Origin: Gp7-AA10 sp035636095
GTDB taxonomy: Bacteria; Acidobacteriota; Thermoanaerobaculia; Gp7-AA8
Direction of reading: 5' to 3'
Length of the DNA: 64,000 bases
NCBI GenBank assembly: GCA_035636095.1
Contig: DASPZU010000105.1
Span: forward strand, 1 to 64,000
In this document: in pieces, positions 10,101 through 17,924 of the stretch
Layout of the letters: every line of letters starts with the position of its first letter
Position numbering within the stretch: the stretch's first letter is position 1
Translations under genes and position numbers: made by a program
The notes under the pieces: generated by a model
What the model was told of the DNA's origin: nothing
Databases searched by the model: none
The model's input: only the letters and a program-made list of their open reading frames with translations

Positions 10101-13100
10101 TTGCGCGTGTACGTGGCACTTGAAGCAGAGGTTCTGATCGGGGCTCATCAGAACATTGGCCTGGAAACCGATCCCCTGCTGCAGGTGAGATCGAATCAGC
10201 GGAAACAGTGGATCATCCGCGATATTGATCGTGTTCGTTCGGCTGATCCGCGTATGCGCTTGCACGATCGGCGTTGAGGTCGGCACACGCGTTGGAACGA
10301 CCGTCAGCGCGGCGCCGGCGAACGGTCCGATGACGATCGACTTCGGCGAAGCAATCAGCGTGACCGGATCGGCTGCAGAAGCGGTGACCGTGTAGGTCCC
10401 ATTCGCACTTGGCGTGAAAGTTCCAAGGGTCAACAAAGCAATCTTGTTCTTGCCCAGCGAAGAGAGCGACGTGCTTCCCGACGTGCCGCCGGTCACGCTG
10501 TAGTTGATGGTCACGTTCGTCAGCGGAACATTGCCAATGTTCTGCACGACGATGTCCGCACGCACCGGCGTCCCCGCCTCTGCCGATGGAGGCGTCAGCG
10601 CAACCGTGCCGGAGAGTTTCCGAATCGGATCCGGCGTGCTGACGTTGACGGATGTCGAAGCCGTGTTGTTGGTCTCGTCGGTCTCCGGGATTGCGTTGGT
10701 CGGATCGAAAAAGACGAAGACGCTCTGCATGGCCGGAGGCGCGTTCACGGTCCATGAAAAAGTGACGGTCGCGCTCACGTTGCCATGGTCCGTGGCCAGC
10801 GTCACCGGCAGGAGCGGGGAGATTGCCGTGCCGCCGCCGGCCGGGTTTCCGAGGAAGAACTGGGCGTTGAGCTTACTGGTGTCGACGGCACCGGTCACGG
10901 CCGCCGTCGCCGTGAACGTGCTGCTGTCACCTTGTCGTGGATTCGGATCGTCGACCAGGAGCCCGAGGGGACCGACCGCGATGTCAGCGCTGAGCCGCAG
11001 CGCGAAATTCGGGCTGCGGTTGTCGCTCTTGTCGCACTCCTGAATCGCGTTGTTGGGGTCTGCGACGGCGTAGAACGTGAACGCGGTTGGCGGATTGGGA
11101 TAGGTGTAGCTCAGATCTTGATAGGCACCGGGTGGAAGTGCACCAGTCTGCAATGTAGACAGAAGTGTCGAGGTGTTGTCCCCATTGAGACGGTAGAACG
11201 CAACGCTCGCCGGAGGCGCTGCTCCCCAACCGCTGTTTCCGACGCGAACGGTGAGTGCCGCGCTGGCTGGATATCCGCTGCCATCGATCCGTGGATAGGA
11301 GAGCGCGAGATTGGGATCGAGGACGATCGTCGACGACGCGAGTTGACGGTTGGCGCGATAGCTCACGCGCGAAAAAGCGTCCTGCACTTCACGGGTCGGA
11401 ACGACCCCCGTCTCGCTGATGTTGACAGCGTGATAGCTCGCTTCGTTGAACACTGCCGGCGCACCGTACCAGCCTCCATCACCCATCACGCGCACAGAGG
11501 CGGTGCCGGGGACGATCACCTCCGCGTGTCCGTCGTTGTCGACGTCGGCGACCACAGGGCTCATCGGATAGTACGGATTGTTCGAAATCGGCAGCGTGTA
11601 TTGCAGGATGTTGTCGGAGCGAATGATGAGGAATTGATCGCGGCTGGCGTAGAAGAGGTTGATCGCTCCATCCTGATTGAACGCCGTCGCCGAGTTGGTG
11701 GTGGTCCCGCCGAAGGAGGTGACATCGGTGGCCACCTGGCGGGTCCAGAAGAGCGCGCCATTGGCGGCATTGAACGCGCTGAGATAGCCGTCGCCGGCCA
11801 CTGCCACGGCAACCGTGCCGAAGCTAGGGAAAACGGTGGGCGCTCCGCCTAACAACGCACCATTCGGGATGCTGACCGGCCCCCACAGCGTGGTGCCGTC
11901 GTTGTTGAGCATCCAGACTCTTCCTTGAGCGACCAGACAGATCTTTGGATTGACATCGCTCCCGAGCCAGAGCGGCGCGGTGTAGCCGTCCGGCAGATCG
12001 CTGCGCTGCCACAAGATCGTTCCGTCGGCGCGATAGGCCGTGTTTCCCGCGACGACTTCCAACTTCCCGTCATTGTTGAGATCGACGGCGATCGGCGCTT
12101 CCTGGTCGGGGAAGAATTGCGTAAAGAGATTCGTGCTCGGGTCGGCGGGATCGGGCTGCTTCCATGCCCGGCCGCTTCCACCTGTGCCGACCCACTTGAT
12201 GGTGCCATCAGCCCCGTTGAGCACAGTGCGACCGCAGATCACTTCCGGGTGGCCATCGCCATCCAGGTCCGCGACCGCAGGCGCTCCGGCATAGGAGTAG
12301 GTGGCGCCTACGGTGTTGATGTAGAAATCCCACTGTGGGTCGCGATCGAGCGGCGGGCTGACCCATTTACGGGAGCCGTCGGCGACATTCAATGCCACCA
12401 GGCGATGCTGATTGTGCTCACCGGTCACCGGATCGACATCGAGGTGCGCGATGATCTCCGCCTTGCCATCCCCATCGAGGTCGGCGATGACGGCGCTGAT
12501 CTGGCGGCCGGAGGTCGAGAGCTGCACGCTCCATAGCGTCTGTCCCGTGTCACCCCGCTTGAGCATGATCCCGCCGTTGTAGGCGATGACCACCGCCGGG
12601 ACGTCGTTTTCGTCGAGCACACCATCGCCGTTGGTGTCGATGACTCGCGCAACCGGCGACAATGTCACGCTCGGGTTCGCGGTCCATTTCGTGATACTCG
12701 GCTTCCCGCTGCGACCGATGTCGTGCTGACACGATCCGTGATAGAGGTCGATCAGATTGTTGTCTTCGCGGCTCTCGGCCAATGCGTTGCCACTGTCGAG
12801 ATACGCCATCAGATGGCCGGGAGCAAACCGCACCGTCCCCTGGATCGGAATCTTGATGGTCTGCTGCTGGACCGGTTGCACCAGGAGTGATCCGAGAGGA
12901 TTGTCGACCTCAGGGTTGTAGGCCAGATCGCCATCGACGTCTTCGAAGATCGTGACGAGATACGGACCTGAGTTGGATGGCCCCTGAATGTCCATCTGCA
13001 CGAATCCGCTGACGTTCAGCGTCAGTGGATCGACGACCACCGAGGTCATGTTCGGAGGCGAGGAGTAGAGGGACAGATCGGTGTCCGTTCCATTGACGGT

Positions 13101-15296
13101 GTAGAACTTGGTTGCCCGATCATTGGCGTAATTCGGCTCGAAGATGGCGTGCGAAGGATTGACGACTGCGGTCGTAAATCGCTGGCCGGCGCGCACGGTC
13201 CACGATGCCAGGACGACCGTGCTCCCCTGCGCCGGCACGTCAACAGATTTGTCGACGATGACCCGGCCGCCGAGTTGCGGCAGATCGTCGTAAATGACCA
13301 CCTCGGCGGCCGTCGCTGCAACCAGACCCGTGTTTCGAACGACAACGCGGGCATTCAACGTCTGGCCGACTGCCGGCAATGTTTTCGGCAAAACGATGCC
13401 CTCGCGTGTGATGACAAGGTCGACGTATTGATCGGTCAGCGTGACAAAGCCGCTGTTGTTGGTCTCATCAATTTCGGGAACCAGATTGTCGGGATCGGCG
13501 ACGGCGTACACCACACGCGATGAAGCCGTGGTCGTGAAGGTCGTCTGAACCTGCGCCGACGATTGCCGGTCGATCGACACGGACGAAGAGGAGATCGGCA
13601 CTCCTCCGGCACCGGGAACCCCGTCGTAGAAGGCGACCGTCGATTGCACGGGATCGGTGCCGGCGTTCTCGACGATCGCGGAGACGAGCACGGAATCGCC
13701 GGTGTTAGGCCGGGCGGGAGTGGCGATCACACTCCCCGGTCGAATGCGCAGATCGACGTTCGATAGATTCGTGACGCTGATCGTCCTGGTCGCCTGATTG
13801 TTGGTCTCGTTTGACTCGGAGATGAGATTGTCAGGGTCGGCAACCACTCGAATCAGGTGAGCTCCGCCGGCGAGTGAAACAGGGATCTGAACCGTTTGCG
13901 TCAGCGCCGCGGCAATCGGACCGGTTGTTCCTTTCTGCAGCAGAACCTCCGGCGCGGAGCCGTACGCGTCGTACACGGCATACCCGGCGGCAGCGACATC
14001 GCCGCCACCATTGTTGTGAATGGTGATCGTGAGCTGCCCCGGCTGAATGGGCTGCAAGTGGGTTGGCACGGTCGTGATATCCGCAGGAAAAACCTGCAGG
14101 TCGGGCTTTCCCGTGACCGTAAGCGAAGCCGTCGCTTCGTTGTCGTCTTCGCGCACTTCGTCAATTTCATTTTTCGCATCCGCAACAGCGACCAGGGTGT
14201 GCGTGCCCTGGAGCGCGGTGGGCGTAAACGTGATCGTGTGCGTCTCAGAGCCGCCAACCGGTACGCTGTTGACGACTTGCGATGCAATGGGCGTCGCTCG
14301 GGCATCCGATGCGTAAATCGACAGCGTGCTGAAGGAAGGGCCGACGGTCCCGGTATTTCGCACGATCACCGTCGCGGTCACCGACGTTCCATCGGCAACT
14401 GTCGATGGATTCAGTGTGAAGTCGCCTGCGCGGATCACGAGGTTCGGCTTGTCGACCGCAAATGCCTCGAGCACACGCGCGGTCAAGTACGGATCCTCGG
14501 ACCAAGAGCCGTCCGCTGCCTGTTTTCCTCGCAGGTACGTCAACGTGGCGGACGAAAACGAGTTGATCACATACCCGGAAAGAGCCAGCGCACGAAGCGC
14601 GAGAGCCGTCTGCAGAACATCGGCGCCAATGCTGCCGTCGGCGTGAACGAGTCTTACCACATACGTTTGCGCCGCAGCGATGGTGGCGACCGGCGGGAGC
14701 TGTCTTCGAAGCGCGGAGAGGCCGATGAGGACCTCGCTCGTGAGTACAGGATTGCTGTCGAATCCCTGATCGATTCCCCATCCGCCATCGACGTTTTGCC
14801 GCGACACGACTGTTGAGAGAAGGCCGCTGATGTTGGTCGAGTAGAGTGCTTCGCTGGTGGCGAATGCCTGCAGCGCCAGGGCGGAATCGTATGTGTCGCC
14901 GCTGTGATTCGTGAATCCGCCGAAATCAGGCCCGATTGCGGAGCGCTGCGCCGCCAGTTTGTTGAGAGCGGCGCTGCTGTCCGATTTGCCCGCTGCCAGC
15001 GCGAGCGCCTGTTCAGCCAGGAGTTGATTGGCATCGAGCGGCTGCGTCGCCAACCATGCATATCCGGACGACAGCGCACTGGAAATCGAATGGAGGGTCT
15101 GCATCGCCAGCAGTGCGCGCGCGGTATCGCGCGGAACCAGATCGGGCAAAGCGCCCCAGGAGCCGTTGGCGTTTTGATGACCGTTCAGCCATGCGATCCC
15201 GCGATCCGTATTCGAGTCGGCGTTTGTGAGACAAGGAATGAGCGCGAAGACGAAAAAAAAAGTCGTCAGGCGCCGGATGGCCATTCCGTGTTTCAT
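4152..15296 (-). CDS. Giant exported mosaic protein: alpha/alpha barrels, CARDB, VCBS/FG-GAP, CxxCH, PA14, tandem Ig-like repeats
   Basis: 3714 residues beginning with a basic N-terminus and a hydrophobic signal segment (about 8-26). Order, with approximate residues: prenyltransferase/squalene-cyclase-like helical repeats (30-270, QNANGSWG and similar), CARDB-type modules (285-760), FG-GAP/VCBS propeller repeats (870-1265, DxNxDG motifs such as DTNGDGVLDENDVP), more CARDB-like modules (1320-1560), a second alpha/alpha-barrel segment (about 1700-1990) containing CFKCH near 1724, a PA14-like domain (about 2270-2420), four Ig/MG-like tandem modules (2480-3325), and a C-terminal part ending in a helical Ala-rich stretch. 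CARDB, PA14 and VCBS are typical of cell-surface adhesion and carbohydrate binding, so a surface or secreted binding protein is inferred; no catalytic role is established. It overlaps the next gene by ATGA and is probably co-expressed with the Rhs protein. Confidence 0.9.
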   Translation of the reverse strand: MKHGMAIRRLTTFFFVFALIPCLTNADSNTDRGIAWLNGHQNANGSWGALPDLVPRDTARALLAMQTLHSISSALSSGYAWLATQPLDANQLLAEQALALAAGKSDSSAALNKLAAQRSAIGPDFGGFTNHSGDTYDSALALQAFATSEALYSTNISGLLSTVVSRQNVDGGWGIDQGFDSNPVLTSEVLIGLSALRRQLPPVATIAAAQTYVVRLVHADGSIGADVLQTALALRALALSGYVINSFSSATLTYLRGKQAADGSWSEDPYLTARVLEAFAVDKPNLVIRAGDFTLNPSTVADGTSVTATVIVRNTGTVGPSFSTLSIYASDARATPIASQVVNSVPVGGSETHTITFTPTALQGTHTLVAVADAKNEIDEVREDDNEATASLTVTGKPDLQVFPADITTVPTHLQPIQPGQLTITIHNNGGGDVAAAGYAVYDAYGSAPEVLLQKGTTGPIAAALTQTVQIPVSLAGGAHLIRVVADPDNLISESNETNNQATRTISVTNLSNVDLRIRPGSVIATPARPNTGDSVLVSAIVENAGTDPVQSTVAFYDGVPGAGGVPISSSSVSIDRQSSAQVQTTFTTTASSRVVYAVADPDNLVPEIDETNNSGFVTLTDQYVDLVITREGIVLPKTLPAVGQTLNARVVVRNTGLVAATAAEVVIYDDLPQLGGRVIVDKSVDVPAQGSTVVLASWTVRAGQRFTTAVVNPSHAIFEPNYANDRATKFYTVNGTDTDLSLYSSPPNMTSVVVDPLTLNVSGFVQMDIQGPSNSGPYLVTIFEDVDGDLAYNPEVDNPLGSLLVQPVQQQTIKIPIQGTVRFAPGHLMAYLDSGNALAESREDNNLIDLYHGSCQHDIGRSGKPSITKWTANPSVTLSPVARVIDTNGDGVLDENDVPAVVIAYNGGIMLKRGDTGQTLWSVQLSTSGRQISAVIADLDGDGKAEIIAHLDVDPVTGEHNQHRLVALNVADGSRKWVSPPLDRDPQWDFYINTVGATYSYAGAPAVADLDGDGHPEVICGRTVLNGADGTIKWVGTGGSGRAWKQPDPADPSTNLFTQFFPDQEAPIAVDLNNDGKLEVVAGNTAYRADGTILWQRSDLPDGYTAPLWLGSDVNPKICLVAQGRVWMLNNDGTTLWGPVSIPNGALLGGAPTVFPSFGTVAVAVAGDGYLSAFNAANGALFWTRQVATDVTSFGGTTTNSATAFNQDGAINLFYASRDQFLIIRSDNILQYTLPISNNPYYPMSPVVADVDNDGHAEVIVPGTASVRVMGDGGWYGAPAVFNEASYHAVNISETGVVPTREVQDAFSRVSYRANRQLASSTIVLDPNLALSYPRIDGSGYPASAALTVRVGNSGWGAAPPASVAFYRLNGDNTSTLLSTLQTGALPPGAYQDLSYTYPNPPTAFTFYAVADPNNAIQECDKSDNRSPNFALRLSADIAVGPLGLLVDDPNPRQGDSSTFTATAAVTGAVDTSKLNAQFFLGNPAGGGTAISPLLPVTLATDHGNVSATVTFSWTVNAPPAMQSVFVFFDPTNAIPETDETNNTASTSVNVSTPDPIRKLSGTVALTPPSAEAGTPVRADIVVQNIGNVPLTNVTINYSVTGGTSGSTSLSSLGKNKIALLTLGTFTPSANGTYTVTASAADPVTLIASPKSIVIGPFAGAALTVVPTRVPTSTPIVQAHTRISRTNTINIADDPLFPLIRSHLQQGIGFQANVLMSPDQNLCFKCHVHAQGLIGLEASRAVSGVTVNETASRTVFDRIIQQRGADGRLYLPGYGTDTMSMLAGWALSYWHDATEALRYLVPLVEETLRKQLPDGSWNCNGGCFPESFDKLESWTMSSVDQLSTAYKLTGDPRYLAAFVRGTRWLLAYNYSAVPPNESEKIARVAIALGRAMPYLPPDLAGEAKKRIDSIAIQLRSNQNADGSVGVDLMNPPVIRTAQTLYALSISGAPPSDPAIRSATVWLLNQQKPNGQWGNGFASSMDQTTWAMIALPAAWAKVGQFDVDLHVSVPTSTDLVSSSPTPASSTPINGGRELVWHLPGVTDGGTDAFFNLRLNGLQDQESRGVATAASIAYNDPYSGQLVTRPISVPSITGVAPVGLAVTTDRASYSANSTVSIQETITDASAGITNDVIVRDGSGSTIATLVSAEAVSGLPTAAFPGWHYATAAVLAVPSGASRNAIVPIDFAQQLTQLGVIGTFDPTTIRVSADATPSDEMPFMWFATSGAAGKLAVQIRDDVAAGTALPIHIYFDTLENGLKPASLFDRNATGVGAGLLATYTRVDQPSSNFQASDPSQLTTIPPPFLTNAIVKPQIAASADLDAVRFWEGVFTGAIYAPASGTYQFLLGSARGGWLDVDGVRLLNNGGLHEMREVTGSLALTAGFHRVKVTIYRWDYGTYGMYLKWAPPGSGFDLIPSQNMFLDVPFDATAGTPALLPRGQAARGYTWNTTSTAAGNYSAVATLRQNGAFIVSASAPFTIAPSAQLTASVATDKTQYDVGETVHLTSSAQYVAGNTPLANLSAAVSVADPSATTVSSRPFTVASLAPGQNVPFSFDWTVGTAAAGAYTASLLVKDSGGATLVQKSVPFQVRPTSVSGRGIVGTLSAPATVEQGRSLDFAVSITNGGNSAIADAPFVVQIIDPATQQLADSISFRASAATAATYSTRLAYLTNRLARQKYQAALVSLITGAAVPLANAGFEVVAPTTVVSASVTTDKASYDPGDTLRSTTTVNYVSGAVPLANVAVTTTIGTASGTSTISSITPGTSATTTFDWPVGTTAPGSYTINVVVKDANGNPLAQQTASFTIASTAQTGKGISGTISTSASVVQGSALPITVTITNNGNAALTDAPFAVKIAGDTVPFTASVAMGATTTRQLSYATTPLTPQNYTATLVSLITGQAVTLATTSFTVVPPTVVTAAVTTNKPTYDPGDTLHSTTTVNYVSGAAPLANVTVTTTIGTASGTSTISSITPGTSATTTFDWPVGTTAPGSYTVNVVVKDASGNPLAQQTASFTIASTAQTGKGIAGTITTSASVVQGSALPITVTITNSGNAALTDAPFAVKIAGDTVPFTASVAMGATTTKQISYATTPLTPQNYTATLVSLITGQAVTLATTSFTVVPPTVVTAAVTTNKPTYDPGDTLRSTTTVNYVSGAAPLANVTVTTTIGTASGTSTISSIAPGTSATTTFDWPVGTTAPGSYTVNVVVKDASGNPLAQQTASFTIASTAQTGKGISGTISTSASVVQGSALPITVTITNNGNAALTDAPFAVKIAGDTVPFTASVAMSATTTKQLSYATSALAPGSYTATLVSMITGEAVALSTASFDVKPAITLAFGQSSSARALIWSDCSSGNSATPCTPAAPPFLTQSLTAAGIDWLLSGDQATFFTQLRTGAFSEVILVPPPTPELTSSAELSETVHAGEGLLFIHDHPDAEPKLAAALGVTFAGKLSATSTLLDILATPFTSAGQMSVNGDGVKINLTTAQPVARISATQAPAISLNTFAAGRVVVLPFSTEGTTTADMARFLVSAAGYVSRAATTDARQVVPLDIAVGAPTGGSQNVTVALTIPAGLSMVYALPQPTSGTTWNLTVPGGTTQHVTIWIRLPEIIGTYQATASVAMQGQLPLLTKSVTLRVDADRAAMEAALASDLAALQTNASGSDLAAVSDAQNELALARAATDAASAISHILKIVNDLASISIDTSAARKDADRLLLYWQSRS
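5320..7192 (-). repeat. Three near-identical 624-bp in-frame tandem repeats (208 aa each)
   Basis: The same landmark (GATGCCTTTGCCTGTTTGCG) begins at 5613, 6237 and 6861, spaced exactly 624 bp. Each copy encodes an Ig/MG2-like pair beginning near TTNKPTYDPGDT and ending near LVSLITGQAV. A fourth, clearly diverged copy lies immediately N-terminal in the protein (about 7193-7860). The high nucleotide identity points to recent duplication or gene conversion, and copy number may vary between strains or collapse in assemblies. Confidence 0.9.
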
Positions 15297-15357
15297 GGAA
15301 CCTTGCTGAAGCTCAGGTTGGAACGAGTTTCAGGAGTCTATGCCAGTCAAGGAGCGA

Positions 15358-15512
15358 ACGCGAGACCCCTCTCCCTCTGGGAGAGGGTGGTCCCGCGGAG
15401 CGGGACCGGGTGAGGGGTCATCGCCGGCGAAGTTTTAGCTGAAGTAGCCCGAGCCCCTCATTCGGCCTTCGGCCACCTTCTCCCCGCACGGCGGGGAGAA
15501 GGGTCTCGAGAC
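15358..15512. repeat. Two intergenic GC-rich palindromic repeats (types A and B)
   Basis: The 218-bp gap between the giant gene and the GH2 gene holds two elements. Type A has CCTCTCCC...GGGAGAGGGTGG, a small CCGCGG-centred hairpin, then GGGTGAGGGG. Type B has CCCCTCAT, GGCC...GGCC, CACCTTCTCCCC, then GGGGAGAAGG. Both types recur across the window, including inside genes. The hairpins could also act as transcription terminators downstream of GH2, but no T-run follows. Confidence 0.8.
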
Positions 15513-15514
15513 CC

Positions 15515-17872
15515 TCACCGCCGGCGAACCATAATGGCGCTGATCGACGGTTGCCCGGCGATTGTGATTCCCTTCCCGTTCGCGGCCTTGACGATCAACG
15601 ATCGCCGCACTGCGTAGCCGCCTTCCGTATACCCCAGAGTGACTTCGTAGGTGCCGTCGGGCACATCAAACTGGTAGCGCTCCATTCCCTCTCGCGATGC
15701 CTGGTACAGCGCATCATCGTCGGTTCCGAGAATGGCGTGATGCGTCAGCCTGGCCTCTCCGCCCACGTATCCCCAACTCCCGGGCTGATACGCGCGATCG
15801 GCTTGCCAGTAAACGTGAGAGCGATCGATGTAGTCGTATGTACCTCCGGCGTTCACAGCGAAAAATGTTCGATCTTCGAAGTTGATCGTCGTCGAGTCTT
15901 CGAGTGCCGCGGCACGCGCGACCATCCGGTTCTCCCCTGCGCTCAGTTCGACCTGCCATCGCGCGGTGCGGTTCTGCACCACTTGTGATCCCGCGGAGCG
16001 GCCATTGACGAACAGCTCCACCTGCGGCTGGTTGGTATAGACCCACACCGGTTGATGACGCTCGCCCGCGCGCTCGCGCCACTCGCGCGCGATGGTCAGC
16101 ACCGGCTTCGTGAGCAGCGCAGCCTGATAGTAGAAGGACGAATCTTTCGGCGTTCGATCGTAAAAGAAAAGTCCCTTGTTGTTGATCCCATATTTCGAGT
16201 CCTGGCGGCTGGCAGATCCGAAATCGAATTGATTCCACACCGCCGAGCCGAGAACGAACCGCCGGCTCTCGATCTGAGGGAACGAGGCGAGATGGAACTC
16301 CTGTCCGTACTCCGAGCTGAAGTCGAATCGCTTCGGATTGAGTGCGTGAACGCGCTCGTCGGTGCCGGCACCGTACTCGCTGATCATCAGAGGGCGGGAA
16401 GGCCGCTGAAGATGCATGCGATCGAGAAACTCTCCGAGGTCCTCGAACTTGCCGTAGTACCAGCCGAAGTAGAGATTCATGCCGAGGATGTCGGGAATGT
16501 CGCCGACGCCTTTGTCGTCGAGGAGCTCGCCCTGCGAAAGTGCCATCACCGTCCGCCGCGTGGAGTCTTCGGCGTGCGCGCGTTTATCCAGCCTTCGCGC
16601 CAGCTCGGAGAGGATTTCGTAGTAACGATCCGGGAGAGGATTCGGTTTGCGCAGCATGACCTCGTTCATGTATCCCCAAAAGAAGATCGAGGGATGGTTG
16701 TAATGCTGCCGGATCATCTCCACCAGCATCCGCTCGCTGTTTTCCGCGAAGGCTGAAGATATGTTGATTAAATTGACGACCGGAATCTCTTCCCAGATGA
16801 CCAGGCCGGCGCGGTCGGCTTCGTCCAGCACTGCCGGATCCTGCGGGTAATGCGCGAGCCGCAGAAAGTTGAAGCCGGTCTCCTTGATCAAACGGACGTC
16901 GCGGCGATGCAGGTCGTCCGACAAGGCATTGCCAAGGCCGGCGTAATCCTGATGCCGGTTGGTGCCGACAAGCTTGAGCGGCTGTCCATTCAGCGTTAGG
17001 CCATGCTGTGGATCGATGGTGTATGAGCGGAAACCGAGCGGATTTTCGACCGCATCCACCAACGTATCGCCTTCATACACTTCGGTCCGCACGCGATAGA
17101 GGTACGGCGTCGATGGCGACCAGAGATGTGGATCCGCGACTGCAGTCGTGGCGCTGAAAGACGCGCCGATTGAATTCGTCCGCGCGACCAGGTTCCGGTC
17201 GGCATCGAGAACGCGATTGACGACACGTAGATGCGCGGCTCGGCCACTCTGATTCACCACCGTGCCCTTGATGTGCACGGTGCCATCCGGGTTCGCGGCG
17301 ATGAATATACCCGGCGATGCGTGATCCATCACGTCGATATGAACCTGAGAAGTGGCCAGCAGCCATACATCGCGATAGATCCCGCCATAGAAGGTGAAGT
17401 CGGCATTCAGAGGCGGGATGTCAGGATTGGGCGAGTTGTCGACGCGCACCGCCACGATGTTAGGCCGGGCGTATTGAACCGAATCGGTGATCTCGAAGAT
17501 GAAGGCGGTGTAGCCGCCGACGTGTTGTCCGGCGTGCCTGCCGTTGACGAAGACGTCGGCGACCTGATTGGCCCCTTCGAAGTAGAGGAAGAGGCGCTTC
17601 CCGCGAAGATCGGGGTTGATCACGAGCGACTTGCGGTACCAGCCGATCCCGCGGCGATAGGGAGTCGTTTTGTCGAAGGCATCGTTGGCATTCCATGTGT
17701 GTGGCAGGTGGATGCGCTGCCAGCCGCTGTCGTCGAAGTCGGCGGCCGCGGCATCCTCGATGGTTCCGGACGCATAACGCCACTGATCGTTGATGGTGGT
17801 TCGGATTCGCGGCGCTTCTGCGCTCGCGAGGGCCGCCGCCATGCCGATCGCGGCAAGAAGGTGCGTCACCAA
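15515..17872 (-). CDS. Secreted glycoside hydrolase family 2 (beta-galactosidase/glucuronidase-like)
   Basis: 785 residues with a short hydrophobic signal (MAAALASAEA), a sugar-binding jelly-roll domain (WYRKSLVINP... FEGANQVADVFVNGRHAGQHVGGYTAF), an immunoglobulin-like domain, and a TIM barrel with GTNRHQDYAGLG, RLAHYPQD, the acid/base glutamate in GYMNEV (about residue 402) and the nucleophile in MISEYGAG (about 499), followed by C-terminal beta domains. Family 2 includes beta-galactosidases, beta-mannosidases and beta-glucuronidases; the substrate cannot be read from sequence alone. The start is TTG at 17872 or GTG at 17869. It is divergent from the lactate permease, with about 50 bases between them. 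Confidence 0.9.
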   Translation of the reverse strand: MVTHLLAAIGMAAALASAEAPRIRTTINDQWRYASGTIEDAAAADFDDSGWQRIHLPHTWNANDAFDKTTPYRRGIGWYRKSLVINPDLRGKRLFLYFEGANQVADVFVNGRHAGQHVGGYTAFIFEITDSVQYARPNIVAVRVDNSPNPDIPPLNADFTFYGGIYRDVWLLATSQVHIDVMDHASPGIFIAANPDGTVHIKGTVVNQSGRAAHLRVVNRVLDADRNLVARTNSIGASFSATTAVADPHLWSPSTPYLYRVRTEVYEGDTLVDAVENPLGFRSYTIDPQHGLTLNGQPLKLVGTNRHQDYAGLGNALSDDLHRRDVRLIKETGFNFLRLAHYPQDPAVLDEADRAGLVIWEEIPVVNLINISSAFAENSERMLVEMIRQHYNHPSIFFWGYMNEVMLRKPNPLPDRYYEILSELARRLDKRAHAEDSTRRTVMALSQGELLDDKGVGDIPDILGMNLYFGWYYGKFEDLGEFLDRMHLQRPSRPLMISEYGAGTDERVHALNPKRFDFSSEYGQEFHLASFPQIESRRFVLGSAVWNQFDFGSASRQDSKYGINNKGLFFYDRTPKDSSFYYQAALLTKPVLTIAREWRERAGERHQPVWVYTNQPQVELFVNGRSAGSQVVQNRTARWQVELSAGENRMVARAAALEDSTTINFEDRTFFAVNAGGTYDYIDRSHVYWQADRAYQPGSWGYVGGEARLTHHAILGTDDDALYQASREGMERYQFDVPDGTYEVTLGYTEGGYAVRRSLIVKAANGKGITIAGQPSISAIMVRRR

Positions 17873-17924
17873 CTGTGCACCGTAGTCGAGCTATAGTATT
17901 TCAGTCCTCAAAATCTTGGCGGAC

